Shown piece after piece: positions 8,324 to 16,532 of a stretch of 64,000 bases of DNA (positions are counted from its first letter, which is position 1; the number at the start of each line of letters is the position of its first letter). The stretch lies in assembly GCA_964433875.1 (NCBI GenBank), contig CAYSSO010000001.1, positions 73,005 to 137,004 of the forward strand, given 5' to 3'. The notes beneath the pieces are model-generated. The model was not told where the DNA came from and did no database searches. It saw nothing but the letters and a program-made list of their open reading frames with translations. This DNA comes from Athalassotoga sp964433875 (GTDB lineage: Bacteria; Thermotogota; Thermotogae; Mesoaciditogales; Mesoaciditogaceae). Position numbers and translations under genes: made by a program.

Positions 8324-9361
8324 ATGGAAGAAGATCTAAAAAGTAGAATAAGACATGCTATTCTGGCAATTTCTCTCGTTGCCGGAGTATTCATCTTCGG
8401 CGTTCTCGGATACATGATAATAGAAAAATGGGACGTAGTAGATGCCCTTTTTATGACAGCGATGACTTTGTCAACGGTAGGATATGGACTTCCAAAGCCT
8501 CTCGATTATAACGGTTATCTTTTCACAACGATCCTTATAGTTATAGGAATATCTACATACCTTTACGCAATAGGGGTTGTTACTTCCTTTTTTTTAGATG
8601 GCGATTTAAGAAAATACATGAAATTAAGAAGGATGATGCGTATGATAGAAAAAATGGAAGGGCATTGTATAGTGATGGGTGGAAGCGAGATAGGAAAGTA
8701 TGTCGTAAGACAACTCGCAATTAGAAAATATCCATTCGTATTTGCAACGCCAACTCCTTCAAGGGTTGATGAGGTAAAAAATATGATTTCCGATATCATG
8801 AAAGAAGAAGATTTCATGTACGTTGTGGGAGATGCGATGGACGAGCAAACCCTTGTAAAGGCAGGTATAAACAAAGCCTCAACATTGGTCGTTACGCTTT
8901 CTGACGACTCTCTTAACGTTTACGTCTCTTTGATGGCGAGAAATATGAGCAAGGGATTAAAGATCATAAGCGAGGCCGATAATATAACTGCCATAAAGAG
9001 ATTGAGATACGCCGGCGTCGATAATGTGCTTTCGGCAACTGAGATTGTCGGATCGAGAATGGCCTCTCTTGTGATCAATCCCGCTCTTCAATCCTTCATG
9101 GACATAATCCACCGGTCAAACAACATTAACCTTAAAATGGAAGAGATCCTTGTCAATGTTAAAAGCCCGTTGGTGGGTAAGACCTTAAAAGAGGCCCAGA
9201 TAAGAGAAAAAACCGGTCTTCTCGTTGTCGCAATTCAAAGCGGGACTGAATTCAAATTCAATCCTACATCTGATACAGTCATAAATTCCGGAGACATTCT
9301 TGTCGTTATAGAAAGCAGTGAAAATCAATCAAGAAAGTTGAGAGAAATAGCGGAAGGATGA
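8324..9361 (+). CDS. potassium channel with cytoplasmic RCK (TrkA-N/TrkA-C) domains
   Basis: 345 residues, two-helix pore type: TM1 about 10-32, pore helix and selectivity filter T51-V-G-Y-G55, TM2 about 66-88. Then comes an RCK/TrkA-N domain from about 115 with the dinucleotide loop GGSEIGKYV, and a TrkA-C domain from about 265 (SPLVGKTLKEAQIREKTGL). The layout matches MthK/GsuK-type ligand-gated channels; the ligand (Ca2+, nucleotide) is unknown. It begins 5 nt after the CDF stop, so metal and K+ homeostasis proteins are co-expressed. It ends 1 nt before the convergent fapA-like gene, with no terminator visible. Confidence 0.9.
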   Translation: MEEDLKSRIRHAILAISLVAGVFIFGVLGYMIIEKWDVVDALFMTAMTLSTVGYGLPKPLDYNGYLFTTILIVIGISTYLYAIGVVTSFFLDGDLRKYMKLRRMMRMIEKMEGHCIVMGGSEIGKYVVRQLAIRKYPFVFATPTPSRVDEVKNMISDIMKEEDFMYVVGDAMDEQTLVKAGINKASTLVVTLSDDSLNVYVSLMARNMSKGLKIISEADNITAIKRLRYAGVDNVLSATEIVGSRMASLVINPALQSFMDIIHRSNNINLKMEEILVNVKSPLVGKTLKEAQIREKTGLLVVAIQSGTEFKFNPTSDTVINSGDILVVIESSENQSRKLREIAEG

Positions 9362-9362
9362 A

Positions 9363-10739
9363 TCATGGAATGTAGGGCTTGATTTCTATCTTGTCATTTG
9401 AAATCTTTACAATCGATGGTCCAAACTCCTTATCAATTATCATTCTTCTTCCACCGATTATTATTTCGGTAGATGAATGGATTTTCGACATTGCTATTAT
9501 AATGCTATCGTTAGCATAGGTAGAGATATTTTCTTCGAGCGCTTTAACCTCTGCTATCATCTGAGAAAGGCTTTTGTATATCTCAAGCCTCGATGACTTC
9601 GCCTGATCGTATTTTTCGGCTTTGTCCGCTGGTAGAAAGCCGTTGTTCTTTTTTTTGGTGTCTTCGAGTAGTTTTATGAGGTTAGAAAGTTTCTCGAGGT
9701 TTTGCTTTTGAACGTATATCTGGGAAGATAACATCTTTATCCTGTCCTTTATTTTTGGATTGACCCCGACTTCTATTCTCGTTGTTACTGCCATCTCGCT
9801 TCCTATTTCCTTTGCAATGACGATCAAACCGGCCATGACATTGGATCCAACTATTTGGCCTACATTCCCGGTAACTTCGACCTTTCTTCCAGATCTCACC
9901 TTGCTGTTGACTATTGATCCATCAACGTAGAGATCGCCATCACATTCGACTATTGCGTTTTCAAGAAACTTTACCTTTATATTCCCTTTTGCCGTAATAA
10001 GACCTTTCCCACGCCCTTTTACGCCGAGACATTCTATATTTCCACCGGCACTCACATCGGCAGCCTCTATAACTCCTTTTATTTTTATACTTCCTGTTGC
10101 CTTAACATAGAATGTCGGAGAGACGCCTCCTCTTATCTCAACATCGCCGGGAAAATCTATATTCCCCGTTGAATAGTCCACATCCCCCTTTATCTCGAGT
10201 AGTTGACTTACCTCGAGAATGCCGTCGTGGATTAGAGGAATTCCGTCTTTATCGGCTATTGCTTTAGTTCCATCTTCCGAGATCGAAACATTTTTTCCGA
10301 CTATCAACCTTACATCTTTCCCATTCTTTGCAAGTATTTCATTCCCGAAAACATCGCGTCCACTCCTTCCTTTGGTGGGAGGAGTCTTTATCGCAAGGAC
10401 ATCTCCGGCCTTGACTATTTTGAAGACCTTTACGTCTTTATAATCAACGGTGCCATCATCGAGTACCAAAGGCCTTCTTTCCTGAATCCCTTCTTCGAGT
10501 TTGTATTCTATCTTTGCATCTTCCCCATCGACTGGCGGCACTCCACTGGCCACGAGCAACGGTTCTTTTAAAATGGGATTTTTGACTATCTCCTTTATTT
10601 TTGCGTCGGCGATCCCGAACTTTATGCCTCCATTATCGAGAACGAATTTTATCTCGCTTTCAGATACATCTTTATCGTTTAGAACGATAAACGCATTCAG
10701 TTTATCGGCATCAACTTTTAATTCTATCTTTGTATCCAT
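9363..10739 (-). CDS. FapA (DUF342) family protein
   Basis: About 458 residues. Three ATG codons lie in a row (10745, 10742, 10739); the third has the best spacing from CGGAG, so I start there. Residues 1-150 form the FapA N-terminal region. The middle (about 175-320) is a beta-helix of short glycine-rich repeats, for example IKGDVDYSTGNIDFPGDVEI and VKATGSIKIKGVIEAADVSA. Residues about 335-410 form a coiled coil. Family members are called flagellar assembly protein A, but many occur in non-flagellate bacteria and their role is unclear. Overlaps the HAD gene by 29 nt. Confidence 0.85.
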   Translation of the reverse strand: MDTKIELKVDADKLNAFIVLNDKDVSESEIKFVLDNGGIKFGIADAKIKEIVKNPILKEPLLVASGVPPVDGEDAKIEYKLEEGIQERRPLVLDDGTVDYKDVKVFKIVKAGDVLAIKTPPTKGRSGRDVFGNEILAKNGKDVRLIVGKNVSISEDGTKAIADKDGIPLIHDGILEVSQLLEIKGDVDYSTGNIDFPGDVEIRGGVSPTFYVKATGSIKIKGVIEAADVSAGGNIECLGVKGRGKGLITAKGNIKVKFLENAIVECDGDLYVDGSIVNSKVRSGRKVEVTGNVGQIVGSNVMAGLIVIAKEIGSEMAVTTRIEVGVNPKIKDRIKMLSSQIYVQKQNLEKLSNLIKLLEDTKKKNNGFLPADKAEKYDQAKSSRLEIYKSLSQMIAEVKALEENISTYANDSIIIAMSKIHSSTEIIIGGRRMIIDKEFGPSIVKISNDKIEIKPYIP

Positions 10740-11343
10740 CATCATCTCCGATCAAAACGAATTTCATTCCAACCTTTTGGCATGCACCATCAAGCACAAG
10801 ATCATTTCCTATCATAGTACAATTTACGGGATCTACCTTTATCTTTGAGGCTATCTCCATAAAATACTTCGGGTTTGGCTTTAGATAATGGGAATTTTCC
10901 ATGTATGTTATCAGATCGAATTCATCTTCTCTTAATCCAGCCCAATTCATCCTTTCTTTTATCGCGATCTCAGGGAAAAGAGGATTTGTCGCGAGTACCT
11001 TTATCCCGTCTAAATTTCTCATTTTCTCTATCAAATCATGATTTGGCAATGTCAGAGATTTCAAAAGTTTGAATTTTCCCGTGTAGAAATCCACAAACCT
11101 TTTTTCGAACTCAGAAGGATCTTTTTTAAACCTTAACCCTATCTTTTCCATGAACTTATGGTAATTGTCCATCGCATCATCCTCAACGGTCATCTCTTTT
11201 ATTATCTCATTTATGGCCCTTACAAACTCATTTGGATCGAATTCAGGAAATTCCGAAGAGACGAGTTTAAAATAATTTCCATAAAAGACATCCTCATCTG
11301 AAAGAAGAAGCGTTCCATCGAGATCAAACAAAAAAGCCTTCAT
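10711..11343 (-). CDS. HAD-superfamily hydrolase
   Basis: 210 residues. Motif I is FLFDLDGTLL (residues 4-13) with the nucleophile Asp. Motif II is ATNP near 117-120, the lysine is in YLKPNPKYF near 153-161, and motif IV is MIGNDLVLDG near 177-186. The helical cap between motifs I and II makes it subfamily I (phosphatase/phosphoglycolate-phosphatase-like). Substrate unknown. It starts 4 nt inside the alaS stop and its end overlaps fapA, so it is the middle gene of a coupled trio. Confidence 0.85.
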   Translation of the reverse strand: MKAFLFDLDGTLLLSDEDVFYGNYFKLVSSEFPEFDPNEFVRAINEIIKEMTVEDDAMDNYHKFMEKIGLRFKKDPSEFEKRFVDFYTGKFKLLKSLTLPNHDLIEKMRNLDGIKVLATNPLFPEIAIKERMNWAGLREDEFDLITYMENSHYLKPNPKYFMEIASKIKVDPVNCTMIGNDLVLDGACQKVGMKFVLIGDDDGYKDRIKS

Positions 11344-13937
11344 CTTAATGACTCCTCGAGAATCTTTTCTATCTTTCCCATATCTGCCTTACCATTCCAC
11401 CCTCCCTGGGCCATTTCTCCCTTCCCACCGCCTTTGCCGCCAAAATGCCTGGATATATTAGAAGCGATTTCATTTGCATTGTTAAGAGTCGATTTTACAA
11501 TTAAGGTTACCTTCTCCCCATGCTCCTGCAATATTGTTACAACACCCTTTCCAAAAATCCTTAAAGCGTCATCGGCTACATCTCTTAAGTCCGAAGAATT
11601 TAGACTTTCTACCTTTATAACTACGAATTTCTTACCGTTTTTTCTCGCGCTTTCACACGATTCTCTAACATTTTGAAGAATCAAACTCTTTCTAAGATCG
11701 CTATTTTCACGGATCAATTCCTGATTTTGATCTATCAAGGCTTTAACTTTATTTTCTATCTCTTCTTTCTGACAGGACAACTTTAAGGAAAGATTTTCTA
11801 CCATTTTAGATTGATCGAGAAAGATTTTCAAAACGTTAGTTCCAGTGGTTGCTTCTATACGTCTGACTCCTGCTGAGACGCCTCTTTCGCTTGTTATAAT
11901 GAAAATTCCTATCTCTCCAGTATTTGAAACGTGCGTTCCTCCACACAATTCTTTGCTAAAATCGTCAACGAATACAACCCTCACCATGTCTGAATATTTT
12001 TCTCCAAACAAAGCCATCGCGCCGATTTTCTTTGCCTCTTCCAATGGCATGATCCTTATTTTGACTTCAATGGCCTTCAATATCTCATTGTTGACCATCA
12101 TAACGATTTTCTCTATCTCGTCAGATGTTAAAGGAGCATTGTGCGTAAAATCAAATCTTAATTTTTCAGGTCCGACGTAAGATCCAAATTGTCTCACATG
12201 ATCACCGAGAACCTTTTGCAAAGCGGCCTGAAGTAAATGCGTTGCGGTGTGATTTCTTGCTATTGATTTCCTTCTCTTTTCATCAACGATCAGTTTGACA
12301 TTCATCCCAATCCTTAAGATGCCACTTTCAACTTTTACTTTGTGTATGTGAAGATTTGCCCTTTGGTAGGTATCAATTACGCTGGCATATCCTCCCGAGA
12401 ATTCGCACCTTCCGCTATCGCCTACCTGCCCACCCATCTCGGCATAGAATGGACTTTTATCGAAGATAACCTCGGCCTCATTTTCACTCAGGACACTGCC
12501 AACTTCCTCTCCGTTGGCAATCATGGCAACAACCTTGGATTCCGATTCAAGGCTTTCGTATCCGACGAATTTCGTTTTGAAATTTGAAATCGATTCGTAG
12601 ATGCTATCAACGAAAGACTGAACCCCGAGGCTCTCTCTTGATCTGCGTTTTTGTTCTTCCATGAGTTTGTTAAATCCTTCAACGTCAACATAAACATGCT
12701 TTTCATTTGATATATCTAACAAGATATCGAGAGGCATTCCATAGGTATCGTAAAGTTTGAAAGCCTCTTCGCCAGATATATTTTTGGACGCAGAGATGAT
12801 CTTTTCGACCATGGCAAGACCCTGATCGAGAGTCTTTAAAAACCTCTCTTCTTCGCTTCTTATCGTTTCGACTATAAAAGCAGATCTTTCAATTATTTCT
12901 GGATAACTCTTTCCCATTATTTCTTGAACCGTTGAAACATATTTATAAAGGAAAGGCTCATTCGCTCCCATTAATTTCCCATATCTAACAGCCCTTCTTA
13001 TCAAACGTCTAAGCACATATCCGCGTTCTGTATTAGAAGGAGAAACTCCATCGGCTATGAGGAAGGTTGCGGCCCTTGCGTGATCTGCGATTATTCTCAT
13101 CGAGATATCTGTACTCTCTTGGGATCCATATTTTATCGAAAAGATATCTTCGGATTTGCGAATCAAGGGCATAAACAGGTCTGTCTCAAAATTACTTTTT
13201 ACTCCCTGTAAAACGGAAGCGATCCTTTCAAGGCCCATTCCCGTATCGATATTTTTCCTCTCAAGTTCGCCGAGATTTCCATTTTCATCCTGATAAAGGC
13301 CGGTAAATACAAGATTCCATATCTCCAAAAATCTATTGCAGCCACAGGCCGGGGTACATTCGTCCGATGAGCATTCTTTAGTAGGCCCGAGATCGTAAAA
13401 TATTTCCGAATCAGGTCCGCAAGGGCCACTGGGTCCTACAGGTCCCCAGAAATTGTCTTCTTTCCCCATCCTGACGATTTTTTTGGGATCAAGTCCTATA
13501 TCCTTTGTCCATATTTCAAAGGCCTCATCATCATCTTTGTATATGGATACCCACAATTTTGACGGATCGATTTCAAGTCTTTGAGTGAGAAATTCCCACG
13601 CGTACTCTATAGCCTCTTTTTTGAAATAATCTCCAAAAGAAAAATTCCCAAGCATTTCGAAAAATGTGTGATGCCTTGGAGTTCTTCCAACATTTTCTAT
13701 GTCATTCGTTCTTATACACTTCTGAACAGTTGCAACCCGTGGATATTTTGGATCTTCTAATCCCCAGAAGATCTTCTTGAAAGGTACCATCCCCGCAACT
13801 GTGAATAAAAGTTGAGGATCATCGGGTATTAAAGAGATACTCGGTAGAATTTCGTGACCTTTTGATTTAAAGAAATCGAGAAATTCCTTTCTTATTTGTT
13901 CAGAGGAAAGATTTTTCACAATTGTTTCTCCTTTCAA
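11340..13937 (-). CDS. alaS: alanyl-tRNA synthetase
   Basis: 865 residues, normal length. The class II catalytic domain is at the N-terminus (about 10-240), with HHTFFEMLGNFSFGDYFK motif 2 near 64-81. The editing domain carries HTATH near 568-572 and CGGTHV near 668-673, the Zn/editing signature of AlaRS. The C-terminal DHHA1-type domain contains the glycine-rich stretch GGKGGGKGEMAQGG. It charges tRNA-Ala with alanine; a tRNA-Ala gene is 6 kb away at 20206. It starts 3 nt after the surface lipoprotein gene, an unusual operon partner. Confidence 0.98.
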   Translation of the reverse strand: MKGETIVKNLSSEQIRKEFLDFFKSKGHEILPSISLIPDDPQLLFTVAGMVPFKKIFWGLEDPKYPRVATVQKCIRTNDIENVGRTPRHHTFFEMLGNFSFGDYFKKEAIEYAWEFLTQRLEIDPSKLWVSIYKDDDEAFEIWTKDIGLDPKKIVRMGKEDNFWGPVGPSGPCGPDSEIFYDLGPTKECSSDECTPACGCNRFLEIWNLVFTGLYQDENGNLGELERKNIDTGMGLERIASVLQGVKSNFETDLFMPLIRKSEDIFSIKYGSQESTDISMRIIADHARAATFLIADGVSPSNTERGYVLRRLIRRAVRYGKLMGANEPFLYKYVSTVQEIMGKSYPEIIERSAFIVETIRSEEERFLKTLDQGLAMVEKIISASKNISGEEAFKLYDTYGMPLDILLDISNEKHVYVDVEGFNKLMEEQKRRSRESLGVQSFVDSIYESISNFKTKFVGYESLESESKVVAMIANGEEVGSVLSENEAEVIFDKSPFYAEMGGQVGDSGRCEFSGGYASVIDTYQRANLHIHKVKVESGILRIGMNVKLIVDEKRRKSIARNHTATHLLQAALQKVLGDHVRQFGSYVGPEKLRFDFTHNAPLTSDEIEKIVMMVNNEILKAIEVKIRIMPLEEAKKIGAMALFGEKYSDMVRVVFVDDFSKELCGGTHVSNTGEIGIFIITSERGVSAGVRRIEATTGTNVLKIFLDQSKMVENLSLKLSCQKEEIENKVKALIDQNQELIRENSDLRKSLILQNVRESCESARKNGKKFVVIKVESLNSSDLRDVADDALRIFGKGVVTILQEHGEKVTLIVKSTLNNANEIASNISRHFGGKGGGKGEMAQGGWNGKADMGKIEKILEESLR

Positions 13938-13940
13938 AAT

Positions 13941-15062
13941 CTACTTTAGATAGGCAGTCTCCGTTAGATTATTCATAACTATCTTTAACGTGTGATCTCT
14001 TGAAAAAGGAACGACGATGTAAAAATCTGGCGATCTACCGTAAATTTGCGTTGGAATCCCATCAATGTATGCAGATATATTGTTTATTTGAGGAAACGCA
14101 GAAGCAAAAAATGGAACTATCGTCGTCGCGGAGAGGCTCACTGGAGGAATATAAACAACCCCAGTCGATCCTTTCGAAGCAACAAGGAATGACTTGGTTA
14201 TAATCTCAGAATTTCCTACTCCATCGACAAATGTACAGGTCGCAGTGTAGAGACCGCTTTTAATTTGAGGGACTTTGAAATTAAAAGTGTAGGTATTACT
14301 CGCATTTGGGCCTATGGTTTCTTCTACACCGGCGAAATCAAAATCCACCTTTTTAATCCCATTTGGAGAATAAGCGTAAAAAGTTACCGTTGAATCCGAT
14401 CCGGCCATGAAAAGTTTAGGATAGTTAAGAATTTGAACGTAAGGCATAGCGTTAGAAGGTTTCACAACGTCTATGTTAAACGTGGGGGTTGCTATTAAAC
14501 CCTGACCGTTTACAGCCGTTATCGTTATCTCTTTTATACCTGTGTGCTGAAAGGAAAGTTCAAAAATATTAGAATTAAAAGGAATATTTTTACCATCTAT
14601 GCTCATGGAAATAGATTGTATTCCGCTTTCTGGATCGTAAACATCTATTTTAACCGGAAAGACGACTCCCTGCGCTATTGTTGATGGATAAAGGGCCTTT
14701 ACGATTGGAGGAGTAGAATCCTTAACAAAGAAAGTGTCTGTCTTTGTTGCGACCATTCCTCCGGGATTAACTGCAAAGACCGTTATTTTATGTTTACCGT
14801 AAACGCCAATCCAGTTTGCAACGTATAGAGACGTTCCAACAAGAGTTGTCGGCAAAGGAGAATTGTCAAGATCGAATACGACTTGAGGCGACTGGCCTTC
14901 AGACAAAACCTTTGCAGAAAACTCTATGTTATAGCCAGAAAGTAATGTTGCCGACTTAGAAAGATCAAGTATCATAGGCTTCGAAGAGCCTTTTATAAGC
15001 ATACAAGAAGAAAGTATCAAGATCAATACAAGAATCGAAAAAATGAATAAAAATCTTTTCAT
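13941..15062 (-). CDS. lipoprotein with Ig-like repeats
   Basis: 373 residues. The signal peptide MKRFLFIFSILVLILILSSC ends in a lipobox (LSSC), so Cys20 is the likely lipid-modified residue. The remainder is beta-rich with three or four Ig-like modules of about 85-95 residues, with recurring motifs such as DSTPPIVKALYPSTIAQG, GIQSISMSIDGK and GLYTATCTFVDGVGNSE. No enzymatic motif. It is the last of four envelope genes; the ATG directly follows the stop of the small barrel gene. Probably an outer-sheath or periplasmic structural protein. Its signal peptide resembles that of the 1139-residue protein upstream. Confidence 0.8.
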   Translation of the reverse strand: MKRFLFIFSILVLILILSSCMLIKGSSKPMILDLSKSATLLSGYNIEFSAKVLSEGQSPQVVFDLDNSPLPTTLVGTSLYVANWIGVYGKHKITVFAVNPGGMVATKTDTFFVKDSTPPIVKALYPSTIAQGVVFPVKIDVYDPESGIQSISMSIDGKNIPFNSNIFELSFQHTGIKEITITAVNGQGLIATPTFNIDVVKPSNAMPYVQILNYPKLFMAGSDSTVTFYAYSPNGIKKVDFDFAGVEETIGPNASNTYTFNFKVPQIKSGLYTATCTFVDGVGNSEIITKSFLVASKGSTGVVYIPPVSLSATTIVPFFASAFPQINNISAYIDGIPTQIYGRSPDFYIVVPFSRDHTLKIVMNNLTETAYLK

Positions 15063-15539
15063 TTAAAATGCCAGTCCCAGTCCAAATCTCCACTCTTTTA
15101 TATTTGAAAAGGATGTTATGCTGGTTATATTGTAAATACCCTGTCCTTCTGCAAAGGCAGAAAGAGGACCAAAAAACATATCAATTCCCAGATGGTAGTA
15201 AAGTGGCGTAAGTGAAACAGGGCCAAATCCACTACCTGGAGAAAATGTTGTCATTATACCAAGACCGGCATATGGCCTTATTTCTCCGGTTGGCAGCGAT
15301 ACAAGAAGCGTTGGATAAAGATACCATGTCGATATATTTCCTATCTGGGAAAGATCCATCAAATTATTGACAGTGCCCTCCACCGTGAGTTCAAATCCAA
15401 TGGTGCCTATGGATTTAAAGGTCAATCCAACATCATATCCATTGGAAGGCAAACCAACGCTTCCATTTACAGAAGTAATTGCAAATGAGGAAATTGTCAA
15501 AATCATTATTAAAGTCAAAAACAGAATCGATATTTTCAT
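15063..15539 (-). CDS. small secreted beta-barrel-like outer membrane protein
   Basis: 158 residues. The signal peptide covers about 1-20 (MKISILFLTLIMILTISSFA). The rest alternates polar and nonpolar residues in short strands (IGFELTVEGTV, WYLYPTLLVSL, IRPYAGLGIMTTF, YYHLGIDMFF, PLSAFAEGQGIY) and ends in KEWRFGLGLAF, with a C-terminal Phe as in outer-membrane barrels recognised by BamA. An eight-strand barrel is plausible. No family name is recognised. Genes on both sides encode secreted proteins, 11 nt upstream and directly adjacent downstream. Confidence 0.7.
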   Translation of the reverse strand: MKISILFLTLIMILTISSFAITSVNGSVGLPSNGYDVGLTFKSIGTIGFELTVEGTVNNLMDLSQIGNISTWYLYPTLLVSLPTGEIRPYAGLGIMTTFSPGSGFGPVSLTPLYYHLGIDMFFGPLSAFAEGQGIYNITSITSFSNIKEWRFGLGLAF

Positions 15540-15550
15540 ATCTTCCTCCT

Positions 15551-16528
15551 TTATTTCAAGAATGTAAGCAAAATTGCTCCCAAAGTGAAAGCCAAAATAA
15601 CCAGTGGGATTATAAATGATTGGTTATTTTGAACTACAAAACTGTAAACCTTTGACATTCCAGAAGCATCTGAAACATTCACTTCGAAAACTTTAGATCC
15701 TGCGAATTCGTTAATCGTGAATTTTGCCTCTCCATCTTTGGCCGGTAAAGTCGATAAAAACGTCGTTTCATTCCCGCTTTTAACGTAAAGCGAAATATCT
15801 TTCAATGGAATAGCACATGTCGCTTTTACCGTTATCTCGTACTTTCCACTTAAAAAAATATCTTTTCCTATGAATGATACCACTTTCGGGCCATTATTGT
15901 CGATACCTATGTAAGCATTTGAATCAAGAGACTGACCTGTTATAAGGTTTTCTCGCGCTGAGAAGAGATGAATTCCGTCCTTTAAATTTTTAGTGTCAAG
16001 ATTAAATTCAAATACCTTCGGAGAATTATCAAAAGGAGAGATCTGCCATTCAAAGAGTCTATTGTTATCGACAAAGATGGAAAGATTTTCTCTTCCATAT
16101 TCCGGTTGCGAAACGACGTAAATGTACTCATTTCCTCTCATGTAGCCATTGTAAGACGGTGAAAAATAAAGATTCGTATCGCTTTTTTGCAAATTGTAAG
16201 AGATCACAAGAGCAGTTGCAACAGATGTGAGATATCCCGCCCGACTTTTGAAAGTAACGTATGCGTAAGGCATTGTAGACGGAAGAGTAAAAGTAAAGGT
16301 CCACTGCCTGTCTACCGTGTTCTTTACTTCGCCGTTGAAATACGCGCTAAGCGTTATAGGGCTACCGTCTTCTGAAAAACCGCCAACTTGAAATTGACCG
16401 TCCCGACCGGCAACAATTACATCGGGAGATATCTCGAAGGCTGGTCCGCTCCCGAAGGAACGGACCACACCCGCCTGTGCCAGGCTTACGGCAAAAAGCA
16501 AGAAAAGCACAAAGAAAAACTTTGACAT
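15551..16528 (-). CDS. secreted beta-rich protein with C-terminal membrane anchor
   Basis: 325 residues. The signal peptide covers 1-19 (MSKFFFVLFLLFAVSLAQA). Then follow about 280 residues of Ig-like beta modules with no enzymatic motif. A single transmembrane helix lies at the very end (SFIIPLVILAFTLGAILLTF, then LK). The topology implies an extracytoplasmic domain held in a membrane by its C-terminus. The gene begins 4 nt after the stop of the 1139-residue Ig-repeat gene. Likely part of the same envelope assembly; function unknown. Confidence 0.75.
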   Translation of the reverse strand: MSKFFFVLFLLFAVSLAQAGVVRSFGSGPAFEISPDVIVAGRDGQFQVGGFSEDGSPITLSAYFNGEVKNTVDRQWTFTFTLPSTMPYAYVTFKSRAGYLTSVATALVISYNLQKSDTNLYFSPSYNGYMRGNEYIYVVSQPEYGRENLSIFVDNNRLFEWQISPFDNSPKVFEFNLDTKNLKDGIHLFSARENLITGQSLDSNAYIGIDNNGPKVVSFIGKDIFLSGKYEITVKATCAIPLKDISLYVKSGNETTFLSTLPAKDGEAKFTINEFAGSKVFEVNVSDASGMSKVYSFVVQNNQSFIIPLVILAFTLGAILLTFLK

Positions 16529-16532
16529 GATT

